From: Geminicoccaceae bacterium
GTDB taxonomy: Bacteria > Pseudomonadota > Alphaproteobacteria > Geminicoccales > Geminicoccaceae
Assembly: GCA_028285265.1 (NCBI GenBank)
Contig: JANQPX010000018.1
Coordinates: 124,001-188,000 of the forward strand
Length of the DNA: 64,000 nucleotides
Direction of reading: 5' to 3'
Position 1 is the first letter of the stretch. Every line of letters begins with the position of its first letter. This document shows positions 50,096 through 58,275 of this stretch, piece by piece. Under the pieces are notes generated by a model, which saw nothing but the letters and a program-made list of their open reading frames with translations, was not told the origin of the DNA and did not search any database. The position numbers and the translations under genes are program-made.

Positions 50096-50809
50096 ATGAA
50101 GTCCATTCCAGCATCGACCAGGGACACCTATCTGAGCACTGGTTATGTCGTCTTGCGCGACCTGCTCGCTGACAATGAGCTTGCCGACCTGCAGGAGGTC
50201 TGCGATAGCCTCCTCATGGAGCCACCGGACGACGACAATGGCGGCAAGTCCCACGACATCGGTCGAGGCCATGATCGGCGCTTCTTGAGGCATCGCCACG
50301 AGGACCAGCCTGCCCTTCGCGATTTTGTACTCGGCGCCCAAATGAAACGTCTCGCATCCACCTTTGTTGGCGGCCACCCGCACCTTTTTAATGAACAGTT
50401 TGTCGTCAAGGGTCCGAAAACTGGCGCGTCCTTCGCCTGGCATCAGGACAGCGCCTATGTCGGCTTTGCTCACGAGCCGTATGTGACGTTGTGGATGGCC
50501 CTTGACGACACCACGGTCGAAAATGGCGCCGTCTTCATTCTACCGCGGGATCTCAATGAAGACCGATCGATTGTCGCCCATCTTTGGGATTCGGAAGGAA
50601 AAGAGCTTGTCGGCTATAGTGGTGATCATCCAGGTGAGCCTGCCCTGGTTTCAGCCGGCTCCGTTGTCGCCTTTTCGTCGGTCACACTCCATCGATCGTC
50701 GGCGAATGTCACCGATCGACCGAGGCGGGGCTTCATCGCGCAATATTCGAGCGAACCGATTCTCGATCCCAAAACCGGCAAACCGAAGACCTTCGCGAAA
50801 CCGCTTTAG
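50096..50809 (+). CDS. PhyH-family 2-oxoglutarate/Fe(II) dioxygenase
   Basis: The protein has 237 residues, ATG after GGGAG. The iron site is His116 and Asp118 in FAWHQDSAYVGF and His199 in VTLHRSSANVTD, with the 2-oxoglutarate-binding Arg in TDRPRRGF. The double-stranded beta-helix continues through LWMALDDTTVENGAVFILP, where N-G-x-x is the family hallmark. It should hydroxylate a small molecule in the cytosol. It is shorter than human PhyH and fits bacterial natural-product or ectoine-like members. It is divergent from the AraC gene, with the TRAP genes next on the same strand (about 250 bp). Confidence 0.9.
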   Translation: MKSIPASTRDTYLSTGYVVLRDLLADNELADLQEVCDSLLMEPPDDDNGGKSHDIGRGHDRRFLRHRHEDQPALRDFVLGAQMKRLASTFVGGHPHLFNEQFVVKGPKTGASFAWHQDSAYVGFAHEPYVTLWMALDDTTVENGAVFILPRDLNEDRSIVAHLWDSEGKELVGYSGDHPGEPALVSAGSVVAFSSVTLHRSSANVTDRPRRGFIAQYSSEPILDPKTGKPKTFAKPL

Positions 50810-50820
50810 GCTCTAGCTCG

Positions 50821-50837
50821 TCGACAACTTTTGTCGA
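50821..50837 (+). terminator. Small hairpin after the PhyH gene
   Basis: TCGACAA-CTT-TTGTCGA is a perfect 7-bp stem, 11 bp after the PhyH stop. It has no T-run after it, so it is a weak terminator candidate; the TRAP operon may have its own promoter in the 220 bp that follow. Confidence 0.4.
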
Positions 50838-51061
50838 ACCCGGCATCAAACAGCTAATCCAGGGATTCCGAGTTTTCTCGAGCGAGCATTTTAGGTTGGG
50901 ATAAGCGGTTTCGTTATAGGTCGCGCGAGCTCGACATCCGGGTTTTGCACCTCGATCCATCAACTTTCGCTAAGCGTCACACCAACGCCCTTTACAGATT
51001 GCTCTTGAACGCTGAGAGTGATGTATAAATCCCCACCAAAAAGGGTGATGGAGGCGGTTTG

Positions 51062-51646
51062 GTGTCTGTGTTGAGGCTTCTTCTCACACCGTTTCAGGCT
51101 TGGAACGACGTGACGCTTCGCGTCGGGTGGTGGATCTCTGTGGTCGCCATTGGTTTGATGGTTCTGTCGATTCTTCTCCAAGTCTTTTTCCGCTACGTCC
51201 TTGCCGCTCCCCTCCCCTGGTCTGAAGAAGCCGCTCGGTTTTGCATGCTTTGGATGACGGGCTTCATGGCGCCGCTTGCTTATCGCCGAGGCGGGTTCGT
51301 CGCCATCGATATGGTGGTCCAAATGTTGTCCCGGCGTGTTGGCCAGATCCTTTCGCTCATCTTATTGCTCATCGCCTTTGTCGTCTTGGTCGCGGCACTC
51401 CCTATCGGATGGGGCGAGGTGACGGGCTTTTCGAGCAAGTTCGCCACAGCCTCACTCTATTTTCCTAATCTTGAGGGTGGCTGGAGCAAGGTCCCGCGCT
51501 ATTGGATGATGTGGTCACTCCTGGTCTGCGTCATCCTCCTGCTCACCGTTAATATCGAGCTGACGCTTCGCACAATCATTCAATTGTTGGGTGGCGGCGA
51601 CAGCTTGCGACCGATCCCCGGTGCCGTGACAGTGGACGTCGATTGA
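51062..51646 (+). CDS. dctQ: TRAP transporter small permease
   Basis: The GTG at 51062 has GGAGG seven bases upstream; the TTG three bases earlier is the track start. The product has 194 residues and four transmembrane segments. The DctQ family pattern is present: RVGWWISVVAIGLMVLSILLQVFFRYVLAAPLPWSEEAARFCMLWMTGFMAPLAYRRG, shown here in parts (FRYVLA..LPWSEE.AR). It anchors and couples the large permease. The gene ends one base before the large-permease ATG. Confidence 0.9.
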   Translation: MSVLRLLLTPFQAWNDVTLRVGWWISVVAIGLMVLSILLQVFFRYVLAAPLPWSEEAARFCMLWMTGFMAPLAYRRGGFVAIDMVVQMLSRRVGQILSLILLLIAFVVLVAALPIGWGEVTGFSSKFATASLYFPNLEGGWSKVPRYWMMWSLLVCVILLLTVNIELTLRTIIQLLGGGDSLRPIPGAVTVDVD

Positions 51647-51647
51647 G

Positions 51648-53123
51648 ATGTTGATCTGGTTTCTTCCCGTCTTCTTATTCTTCCTCATGATCGGGCTGCC
51701 GATCGTCTTTGGCCTGGTGGCAGCGCCGGGACTGCTGCTCTTCCTCGACGGCCAGGATAAGGCGATCAATCTCCTATATCGCAATGTTTATAACGGGATG
51801 GACAGCTTTCCCCTGATGGCGATTCCGTTTTTCATGCTCGCAGGTGAACTCATGAACCGGGGCGGCATCACCACACGTTTGGTGGAGTTTGCCCAAGCCT
51901 TGATGGGTCATTTGCGTGGCGGGCTTGCGCATGTGAACGTGCTGTCTTCGATCCTCTTTGCCGGCCTCTCAGGCTCGGCGGTCGCGGATACGTCTGCTTT
52001 GGGATCGATGCTCATTCCGGCGATGGAAAAGCAGGGGTACACCCGACGTTTTGCAGCGGCGATCACCGCCGCGTCCTCGGTGATCGGCCCCATTATCCCA
52101 CCGTCGGGGATCATGATCATTTATGCCTACGTCATGGGCGAGAGCGTCGCTGCATTGTTCCTGGCAGGCATTGTTCCTGGCATTCTTGTCGGTGTCGGGC
52201 TGATGGCCATGGTGCGCGTCTTAGCTGACCGCTATGACCTGCCGAAGGCTGAGCGCATTGTGCGCCAGGACCAGTCCATCACCGGCGTGGAATACTGGTT
52301 TTCCTTCATCCTGGCGCGCGCCAATTTTGGTGGTCTGATATATCTTCTCGCACCACTCGGCGATGCTGCCTCAGCCACAACGAAGTTCTTGGTTTTCGCC
52401 GGCGGCGTGTTGGCTGCGCACGCGCTTCTGCTGGCGCTTCGTCGCTTTATCAGTCATGACTTTCGCCTGGTCTGCAAACGTGCCGTGGTGCCGTTGCAAA
52501 CGCCGATACTGATCCTTGGCGGTATTCTTATCGGCATTTTCACCCCGACTGAAGCGGCCGCCGTCGCGGTCGCCTACGCGCTAATTGTAGCCTTTTTTAT
52601 CCTGCGCAGCATGCGACTTTCAGATCTACCCGAGATCTTCGGTCGATCGGCGCTGACATCGGCGGTGGTTCTTTTGTTGGTCGGGGCGGCGATCGCATTC
52701 AAGACCGTGGTTTCGCTGTCTTATGCACCACAGATTTTGGCAGAGTTCATTCTGTCCCTATCGGAGAACCCGCTCATCCTCCTGTTTTTGATCAACCTTT
52801 TGCTCTTCATCGTCGGGATGTTCTTGGACGCTGGCCCCGCGATTATCATTCTCGGCCCGATTTTGGGACCGATCTTCGTCGACCTCGGCGTCCATCCCGT
52901 ACATTTCGCGATCATCATGAGCGTAAACCTGACCGTCGGACTCGCAACGCCGCCTATGGGATTAGTGCTGTTTGTTGCGTCGTCCGTATCAGGGGAGCGC
53001 GTCGAAACCATCGCCAAGGCAATTTTACCCTTCCTTGCTGTTGAAATTCTGGTGATCTTCCTGATCACTTATGTTCCAGCGATATCCATGACGATCCCGC
53101 GCTTAACAGGATTCGTGAACTAA
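51648..53123 (+). CDS. dctM: TRAP transporter large permease
   Basis: The protein has 491 residues and about twelve to fourteen membrane segments, somewhat longer than the usual 430. Family features are MAIPFFMLAGELMNRGGITTRLVEFAQALMGHLRGGLAHVNVLSSILFAGLSGSAVADTSALGSMLIPAM, given here only as landmarks GLSGSAVADTSALG and ITAASSVIGPIIPPSG, then a later VGLATPPMGLVLFV. It moves the solute with Na+ using the extracellular binding protein. There is a 28-residue extra loop around residues 190-230. It is the middle gene of the QMP operon. Confidence 0.93.
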   Translation: MLIWFLPVFLFFLMIGLPIVFGLVAAPGLLLFLDGQDKAINLLYRNVYNGMDSFPLMAIPFFMLAGELMNRGGITTRLVEFAQALMGHLRGGLAHVNVLSSILFAGLSGSAVADTSALGSMLIPAMEKQGYTRRFAAAITAASSVIGPIIPPSGIMIIYAYVMGESVAALFLAGIVPGILVGVGLMAMVRVLADRYDLPKAERIVRQDQSITGVEYWFSFILARANFGGLIYLLAPLGDAASATTKFLVFAGGVLAAHALLLALRRFISHDFRLVCKRAVVPLQTPILILGGILIGIFTPTEAAAVAVAYALIVAFFILRSMRLSDLPEIFGRSALTSAVVLLLVGAAIAFKTVVSLSYAPQILAEFILSLSENPLILLFLINLLLFIVGMFLDAGPAIIILGPILGPIFVDLGVHPVHFAIIMSVNLTVGLATPPMGLVLFVASSVSGERVETIAKAILPFLAVEILVIFLITYVPAISMTIPRLTGFVN

Positions 53124-53156
53124 CACCAAACGTGAGACTAGAAATGGAGAATGACG

Positions 53157-54221
53157 ATGCTTAAACGAACTGTCACGTCGCTGCTTATGGCGACCATGCT
53201 GGTCGGGGCACCGCTCGCCGCATCCGCGGCCGACTTTGCGATTCGCGCCACAGCAAACTCGAATGAGAACGACGAAGACTATGACGGCCTCGTCGTCTTC
53301 AAGAACCATGTCGAGCAGGCCTCAAATGGCGCGATCGAGGTTGAGCTGTTCATCGGTACACAGCTCTGTTCCAATGGCTCCGAATGCCTTGCCGGTGTTG
53401 CCGATGGCAATATCGACGTCGTCATTCAGACGTCCGGCGGCACGGCCAACATCTTTCCGTTCGTCCAGGTTCTCGATCTGCCGTATTTGATGTCCGATGA
53501 TCGGGTCGCTGAGGCGGTCCTTGAGAACGGCTCGCCTTTTGTTGCCAAGCTGCAGGAGATGGTTGCAGAGACATCCGGCGGTGCCGTTCGCCTGATGACA
53601 ATTGGCAATACCGGTGGCTGGCGCAATTTCGCCAACACGCAGCGCCGTGTGCAGGGGCCTGGCGATCTTGCCGGTCTTAAGATCCGTACGGTGGTTGCTG
53701 ACTTACCCCAAGAGCTCGTCAAGGCTCTAGGCGCCGCGCCAACGCCTATCCCCTGGCCCGAGCTGTTTACCTCGTTCCAGACCGGTGTCGTCGAAGGGTC
53801 CAAGAACGGCATTACCGACATCATGAGCATGAAGTTTCCTGATGCCGGACTGCAGTATGTCACGCTCGATGGCCATGCCTATATGGGCGCCCTTTGGTTC
53901 ATGAATAATGAGAAGTTCATGTCGATGCCGGAGAACCTTCGTCGCGTCATCGTCGACGGTTTCTATGCGCTGCAGCAAGCCACCTTCGCCTCTCCAAAGC
54001 GGAAGTCCATCCAAGCCTACCAAGACTTTGTGGCTGGCGGCGGCGACATCTATGTGCCGACGCCGGAAGAAAAGGCTGCGTTCAAGGAAGCAGCTCAACC
54101 AGTTTACGACTGGTTCAAGGCTAACGTCGAGGGCGGTGAAGCGGTTTTCGACGCGCTAACAGCATCTGTCGCCGACGTCGAAGCCGAACTTGCCGATAGG
54201 CTCGCCGGCGACTTGAACTGA
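53157..54221 (+). CDS. dctP: TRAP transporter substrate-binding protein
   Basis: The ATG at 53157 has GGAG seven bases before; the track start two codons earlier is possible. The 354-residue protein has a signal peptide (MLKRTVTSLL...ASAADF). The mature part matches the DctP family: VFKNHVEQASNGAIEVELFIGTQL, VADGNIDVVIQTSGGTA, LAGLKIRTVVADLPQELVKALGAAPTPIPWPELFTSFQTGVVEG, with the conserved Arg in KIR and the usual EL-TSFQTGVVEG. Its specificity for an organic acid is normal for DctP, but the ligand cannot be named. The adjacent PhyH enzyme may act on the imported substrate. Confidence 0.93.
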   Translation: MLKRTVTSLLMATMLVGAPLAASAADFAIRATANSNENDEDYDGLVVFKNHVEQASNGAIEVELFIGTQLCSNGSECLAGVADGNIDVVIQTSGGTANIFPFVQVLDLPYLMSDDRVAEAVLENGSPFVAKLQEMVAETSGGAVRLMTIGNTGGWRNFANTQRRVQGPGDLAGLKIRTVVADLPQELVKALGAAPTPIPWPELFTSFQTGVVEGSKNGITDIMSMKFPDAGLQYVTLDGHAYMGALWFMNNEKFMSMPENLRRVIVDGFYALQQATFASPKRKSIQAYQDFVAGGGDIYVPTPEEKAAFKEAAQPVYDWFKANVEGGEAVFDALTASVADVEAELADRLAGDLN

Positions 54222-54338
54222 TCGTCAGCGATTTTGGTTGAACGGGGTGTTTCCTACGATCGGGGCACCCCGTGCAACTCGCTAGACGTCATGATCTCCA
54301 CACGGATCGACGAACTCGCCGCTCGGTTTCGACGCCGT

Positions 54339-54827
54339 TCAACGAAACGGGTACATCCAGACCCTGTAATCGTCGATCAGGACCTGCGCCCTTTCGATCT
54401 CTTCGGCGGTCATTTTCTTGACGACTTCTTCCAAGCTGATCGCAGCATCTGGATCTCCACCGATTGCCGAGAGGACATACCAAAGATAGGCCCTGACCAG
54501 ATCGGGAGCCGGCATGCCGAGGCCCAGTTCATAGTACCAGCCCACACCCGATTGCGCGCCTGGATGTCCTTTCATCGCCGATCGCAAATACCACTCGAAG
54601 GCCCTAACGGGGTCGGCCTCGACGCCGAGACCAAGCGCGTACATCACGCCTATAAGCTCTTCCGCATCGGCATTTCCCGAACGTGCCGCCGGCCAAAGTG
54701 CCTCGCGCGCCTCGACAAATTGCCCTGCCTCCATCAAATCACGCGCCTCTTCAATGTCCGCAAACACTGGAGACGTCGCAAGGAGCAAGGCGACCAAAGC
54801 CGTATAGAGTTGGCCAAACTTTCGCAT
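54339..54827 (-). CDS. Exported Sel1-like repeat protein
   Basis: The protein has 162 residues with a signal peptide ending at VFADIEE. The middle has two Sel1-like repeats (IGVMYALGLGVEADPVRAFEWYLRSA and VGWYYELGLGMPAPDLVRAYLWYVLSA), each about 36 residues, in the A-x-x-x-LG-x-x-Y pattern. Sel1 proteins bind partners in the periplasm or envelope. Its start overlaps the di-haem peroxidase start region on the other strand by about 18 bp, which implies divergent transcription from a shared short promoter area. It converges with the TRAP operon. Confidence 0.8.
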   Translation of the reverse strand: MRKFGQLYTALVALLLATSPVFADIEEARDLMEAGQFVEAREALWPAARSGNADAEELIGVMYALGLGVEADPVRAFEWYLRSAMKGHPGAQSGVGWYYELGLGMPAPDLVRAYLWYVLSAIGGDPDAAISLEEVVKKMTAEEIERAQVLIDDYRVWMYPFR

Positions 54828-56129
54828 GCTGTCTGCATCTCCCTAGTTATCACCATCAGCTCGTTTGCGGCCGAAGGGTCGGAGCAGCTGGGTTCGGGCG
54901 ATTTCCATGCCGTCGATCCCGCCAAAGCGAAAATCGGTCAGCTTCTCTTTTATGACAAGATCCTTTCCGGTAATCGCAACATCGCCTGCGGCACCTGCCA
55001 TCACCACGAGCATGCCGGGGGTGACGGCGTTTCGCTTGGCATCGGCGAAGGTGGCCAAGGTATAGGGCCTGCGCGCAAAGCGGGTTTGGGCTCTGATCGC
55101 ATCTTAAAGCGAATCCCGCGCAATTCGCCGGCACTTTGGAATCTCGGCCACAAGTCCGTAACCGTCATGTTTCATGATGGGCGGCTCTCTCAATCCGAGC
55201 GATACGGCAATGGCTTCGATTCGCCAGCGGAAGAGTGGCTTCCTTCGGGACTTGATACAATTCTAGCCGCTCAGGCTCTGTTTCCTTTGGTTGCCCCTTT
55301 CGAGATGGCAGGCAATCCCCGGGAAAACGAGGTTGCTGGCGCCGTCAATGATCGCATTGACGCTGCTTGGCCCATTTTGGCCAAACGCGTTCGGACGATT
55401 CCAAAGTACGGCCAAATGTTCGTCGATGCTTTCGCAACGATCGAGAAGCCAGAAGACGTGACCATCGTAGACATTGGCAACGCGCTCGGCGCCTTCATGG
55501 CAAGTGAGTGGCAAAGTTACGATAGTCCCTATGATGCATGGTTGGCGGACGGCATTCCTTTGCCAAAGGACGCAGAGCGAGGTCGGAAACTCTTTTTCGG
55601 CAGCGCCCGTTGTGCTGACTGCCATGGCGGCCCTCTATTGACAGACCACGACTTTCACGCTCTTGGCCTGCCTGCTTTTGGTCCTGGTCGAACCCGGCGT
55701 TTCGACCCCTATGCCCGCGATGTCGGGCGCATGGCCGAGACAGATCGGCTTGATGACGCCTATCGATTTCGCACGCCGTCTTTGCGTAACGTCGCACTGA
55801 CGGCACCCTATGGACACAACGGCGCTTGGCCAACGTTGGAGGGAATGATCCGCCAGCATCTCGATCCGGCCGTAGCACGAGCCTCGTGGACACCAGCAAT
55901 GGCAAGACTGCCAGCGGTTCCCTGGCTCGCATCGGTTGACTTCGTCATCCAGGAGGACCGCCGTGAAATGGCACGGCAAGCGGCCAAGACCGACATTGAA
56001 CCAGTCGCTCTCGACGATCGCGAGATCGGCGACATCGTCGCATTCCTTAACGCTCTGACAGGCGAAACTGTCTATCAACGCCCGTTTGGTCGACCGGAAC
56101 ATGTGCCCAGCGGCCTGCCCGTCGACTGA
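54810..56129 (+). CDS. Di-haem cytochrome c peroxidase/MauG-like protein
   Basis: The track ORF begins at 54234, but that part lies antisense over the Sel1 gene. The likely start is TTG at 54810, giving a signal peptide (AVCISLVITISSFAAEG) and 439 residues. Two haem c sites are visible: CGTCHHH near 50 and CADCHGG near 273. The MauG/CcpA pattern is seen in KIGQLLFYDKILSGNRNIACGTC, VMFHDGRLS, LFFGSARCADCHGGPLLTD, RTPSLRNVALTAPYGHNGAWPTL, and IVAFLNALTGE. It is a periplasmic peroxidase or protein-modifying di-haem enzyme. No mau or sulfur-oxidation genes are adjacent. Confidence 0.88.
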   Translation: MAKLSHAVCISLVITISSFAAEGSEQLGSGDFHAVDPAKAKIGQLLFYDKILSGNRNIACGTCHHHEHAGGDGVSLGIGEGGQGIGPARKAGLGSDRILKRIPRNSPALWNLGHKSVTVMFHDGRLSQSERYGNGFDSPAEEWLPSGLDTILAAQALFPLVAPFEMAGNPRENEVAGAVNDRIDAAWPILAKRVRTIPKYGQMFVDAFATIEKPEDVTIVDIGNALGAFMASEWQSYDSPYDAWLADGIPLPKDAERGRKLFFGSARCADCHGGPLLTDHDFHALGLPAFGPGRTRRFDPYARDVGRMAETDRLDDAYRFRTPSLRNVALTAPYGHNGAWPTLEGMIRQHLDPAVARASWTPAMARLPAVPWLASVDFVIQEDRREMARQAAKTDIEPVALDDREIGDIVAFLNALTGETVYQRPFGRPEHVPSGLPVD

Positions 56130-56325
56130 CGCTTCCGCGTCCAAATAGAAGTCGACCGGATGCCCAAACCCGGTTTGAATCCAATAACTTGAAAGAAAAA
56201 CGGACCACGGTCTTTAGGAAGCATCGTCGGTCGAATTGGCAAACGCCTGCTGGTGTTAACGTTCTAGTTAATCCGATCGATTAGATTTTGTGGCGGATCT
56301 TCAGCGCAGATGATGAAAGGGGACA

Positions 56326-58137
56326 ATGATCTCTTCAAGCGTAAGCAGCGCGAACGGTCGGTCATTGCTGCAGCGCTACGCAACAATGCTCGCAGGCTTT
56401 CAAGCGGACAATTACGTTAATGTCGCTTTGGAACAACGTGCCAAGTTGCAGCGCCTCGATCTGCTCATGCGCAACATCGTCGAGCAAAGTTTTGATGGCA
56501 TCATCGCCTTTGATGAGAAGGGCCTTCTAAGGACGACCAACGAAGCCGCCTGCGACCTATTTCGCGGCACCCACGACGACTTGGTCGGTTTGCATTTGAC
56601 GGCTTTGTTTCCTGATGTCAGCACCTTTCGCCCATCGGCACATGCGGACCGCGGTGATCTTGAGGGCCGCGGAAGTCGGCTTGAGGGTTGGGCCAAGCGC
56701 CTGGATGCCAGCACCTGCCCGATCGAACTTGCCTTGCGTCGTGTATCATTTGATCAGACTCACTGGCTGATTGCCATTGTTCGCGACATCACTGTTCTCA
56801 AGGCGCATGAAGACAAACTCAGACGGCTTGCCCTCTATGACGCCCTCACGATGCTACCTAATCGCGTCTTGCTGAAAGATCGAATGGCTCAGGCGCTTAA
56901 CATAGCAAAACGTTCGGGCGAACCGGTTACGCTTGCGATCCTTGATCTCGATCGATTCAAGGAAGTGAACGATACGCTCGGGCATCATGTCGGTGACGCC
57001 TTATTGGTGGATGTTGCCAGACGCCTATCCGAATGCATGCGTGATGGCGATACGGTCGCCCGTCTGGGGGGCGATGAGTTCGCCATTCTGCTGCCAAGAG
57101 ATGGCAAGGCCCAATCAGCCCTTGATGTCGCAAAGCGGCTTGTAGAGACCATTCATCAACCGTTTTCAGTCGCAGGATGTATGGCACTTGAAGTTGGCGT
57201 CAGTATCGGCCTCGCAATGTATCCGGATGATGCCGAGGATGCCAGTAAGTTGATGCAATGTGCCGATATCGCGATGTATAGCGCCAAGCAGCGTGGGACG
57301 GCTGTTGAGCGCTATGATCCCGCCAAGAACAGCAATTCCATTAGAACCCTCATGCTCTCGGGCGGCTTACGCCAGGCTATTGAAAATAATCAGCTTTTCC
57401 TCGTTTTCCAGCCCAAGCTGGATTTGGCGACAGGTCACATCAAATCGTTCGAGGTTCTAACACGCTGGCGTCACCCAGATCTCGGCTTGATACCGCCTGA
57501 CGAGTTTATTCCTCAAGCAGAGCAAAGCGGCAACATCATTCCGTTCACCCGATGGACGCTCGAGCAAACCGTCGGCAGCATGATCAAATGGACGGAAGAA
57601 GGACTCGATTTCAGTTTGGCATTGAACCTGTCACCAAGAAGTCTGCATTCGAAGGAAATCTTGGCATATCTCGAAGAGCTCTTGAAGCAGTCAAAGCTGC
57701 TGCCGTCTCGACTAACGCTAGAACTCACCGAAACGGCGGTCATGCTCGACCCGGAAGGCGCCATGGCAAAGCTGAAGCAGCTGCATCAGTTAGGCTTGAA
57801 GCTATCAATCGATGACTTTGGTACCGGCTATTCATCGCTCTCACTCCTGCGTCAGCTGCCGCTCGACGAAGTCAAAATCGATAAATCATTTGTCGAGACC
57901 ATGATGGAGAATTCTCAAGATCACGTCATCATTGATTCGACCATTCGCCTCGCACACAATCTTGGTCTCGAGGCAGTTGCCGAAGGTGTGGAGACGGAAG
58001 CCCAAATGGAGACATTGCGGGATCTAGGGTGCGATGTCATTCAGGGATTTCTCGTTGCCGAACCCTTCCTGAGCCAGGATCTCGCGACTTGGACAGAGCA
58101 AGCAAGATGGCCACTAAAAAGGCTCGACGCGGCCTAG
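56326..58137 (+). CDS. PAS-GGDEF-EAL cyclic di-GMP enzyme
   Basis: The protein has 603 residues. After a short helix, a PAS domain (about 45-165, LLMRNIVEQSFDGIIAFDEKGLLRTTNEAA) precedes GGDEF with ARLGGDEFAILL near 246-256, an intact catalytic motif, and an RxxD inhibitory site (RDGD) just before. EAL follows, as EVLTRWRHPD near 375, with LNLSPRSL, LELTETAVM, DDFGTGYSSLSLLRQLPLDEVKIDKSFV and AEGVETEAQ, so all metal and water ligands appear present. It can probably both make and break c-di-GMP. It starts with ATG after AGGGG and stands alone. Confidence 0.93.
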   Translation: MISSSVSSANGRSLLQRYATMLAGFQADNYVNVALEQRAKLQRLDLLMRNIVEQSFDGIIAFDEKGLLRTTNEAACDLFRGTHDDLVGLHLTALFPDVSTFRPSAHADRGDLEGRGSRLEGWAKRLDASTCPIELALRRVSFDQTHWLIAIVRDITVLKAHEDKLRRLALYDALTMLPNRVLLKDRMAQALNIAKRSGEPVTLAILDLDRFKEVNDTLGHHVGDALLVDVARRLSECMRDGDTVARLGGDEFAILLPRDGKAQSALDVAKRLVETIHQPFSVAGCMALEVGVSIGLAMYPDDAEDASKLMQCADIAMYSAKQRGTAVERYDPAKNSNSIRTLMLSGGLRQAIENNQLFLVFQPKLDLATGHIKSFEVLTRWRHPDLGLIPPDEFIPQAEQSGNIIPFTRWTLEQTVGSMIKWTEEGLDFSLALNLSPRSLHSKEILAYLEELLKQSKLLPSRLTLELTETAVMLDPEGAMAKLKQLHQLGLKLSIDDFGTGYSSLSLLRQLPLDEVKIDKSFVETMMENSQDHVIIDSTIRLAHNLGLEAVAEGVETEAQMETLRDLGCDVIQGFLVAEPFLSQDLATWTEQARWPLKRLDAA

Positions 58138-58275
58138 GCGGCCTATCGAAACCGCCAAACGACACCCGAAGCGCCAAATTCTGAGGAGAGGATCGGCGGT
58201 CTCGATGAACGGAAAATTTACCATTCGCATTTAGGCTCCTCGTGCTGACGTCAGTGGCATTAAGGAGCTTCCCCA

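Noticed and set aside
54234-54809. First 192 codons of the long plus ORF 54234..56129
   Set aside because: They lie antisense over the Sel1-like gene and have no family similarity; the peroxidase signal peptide begins after the TTG at 54810.
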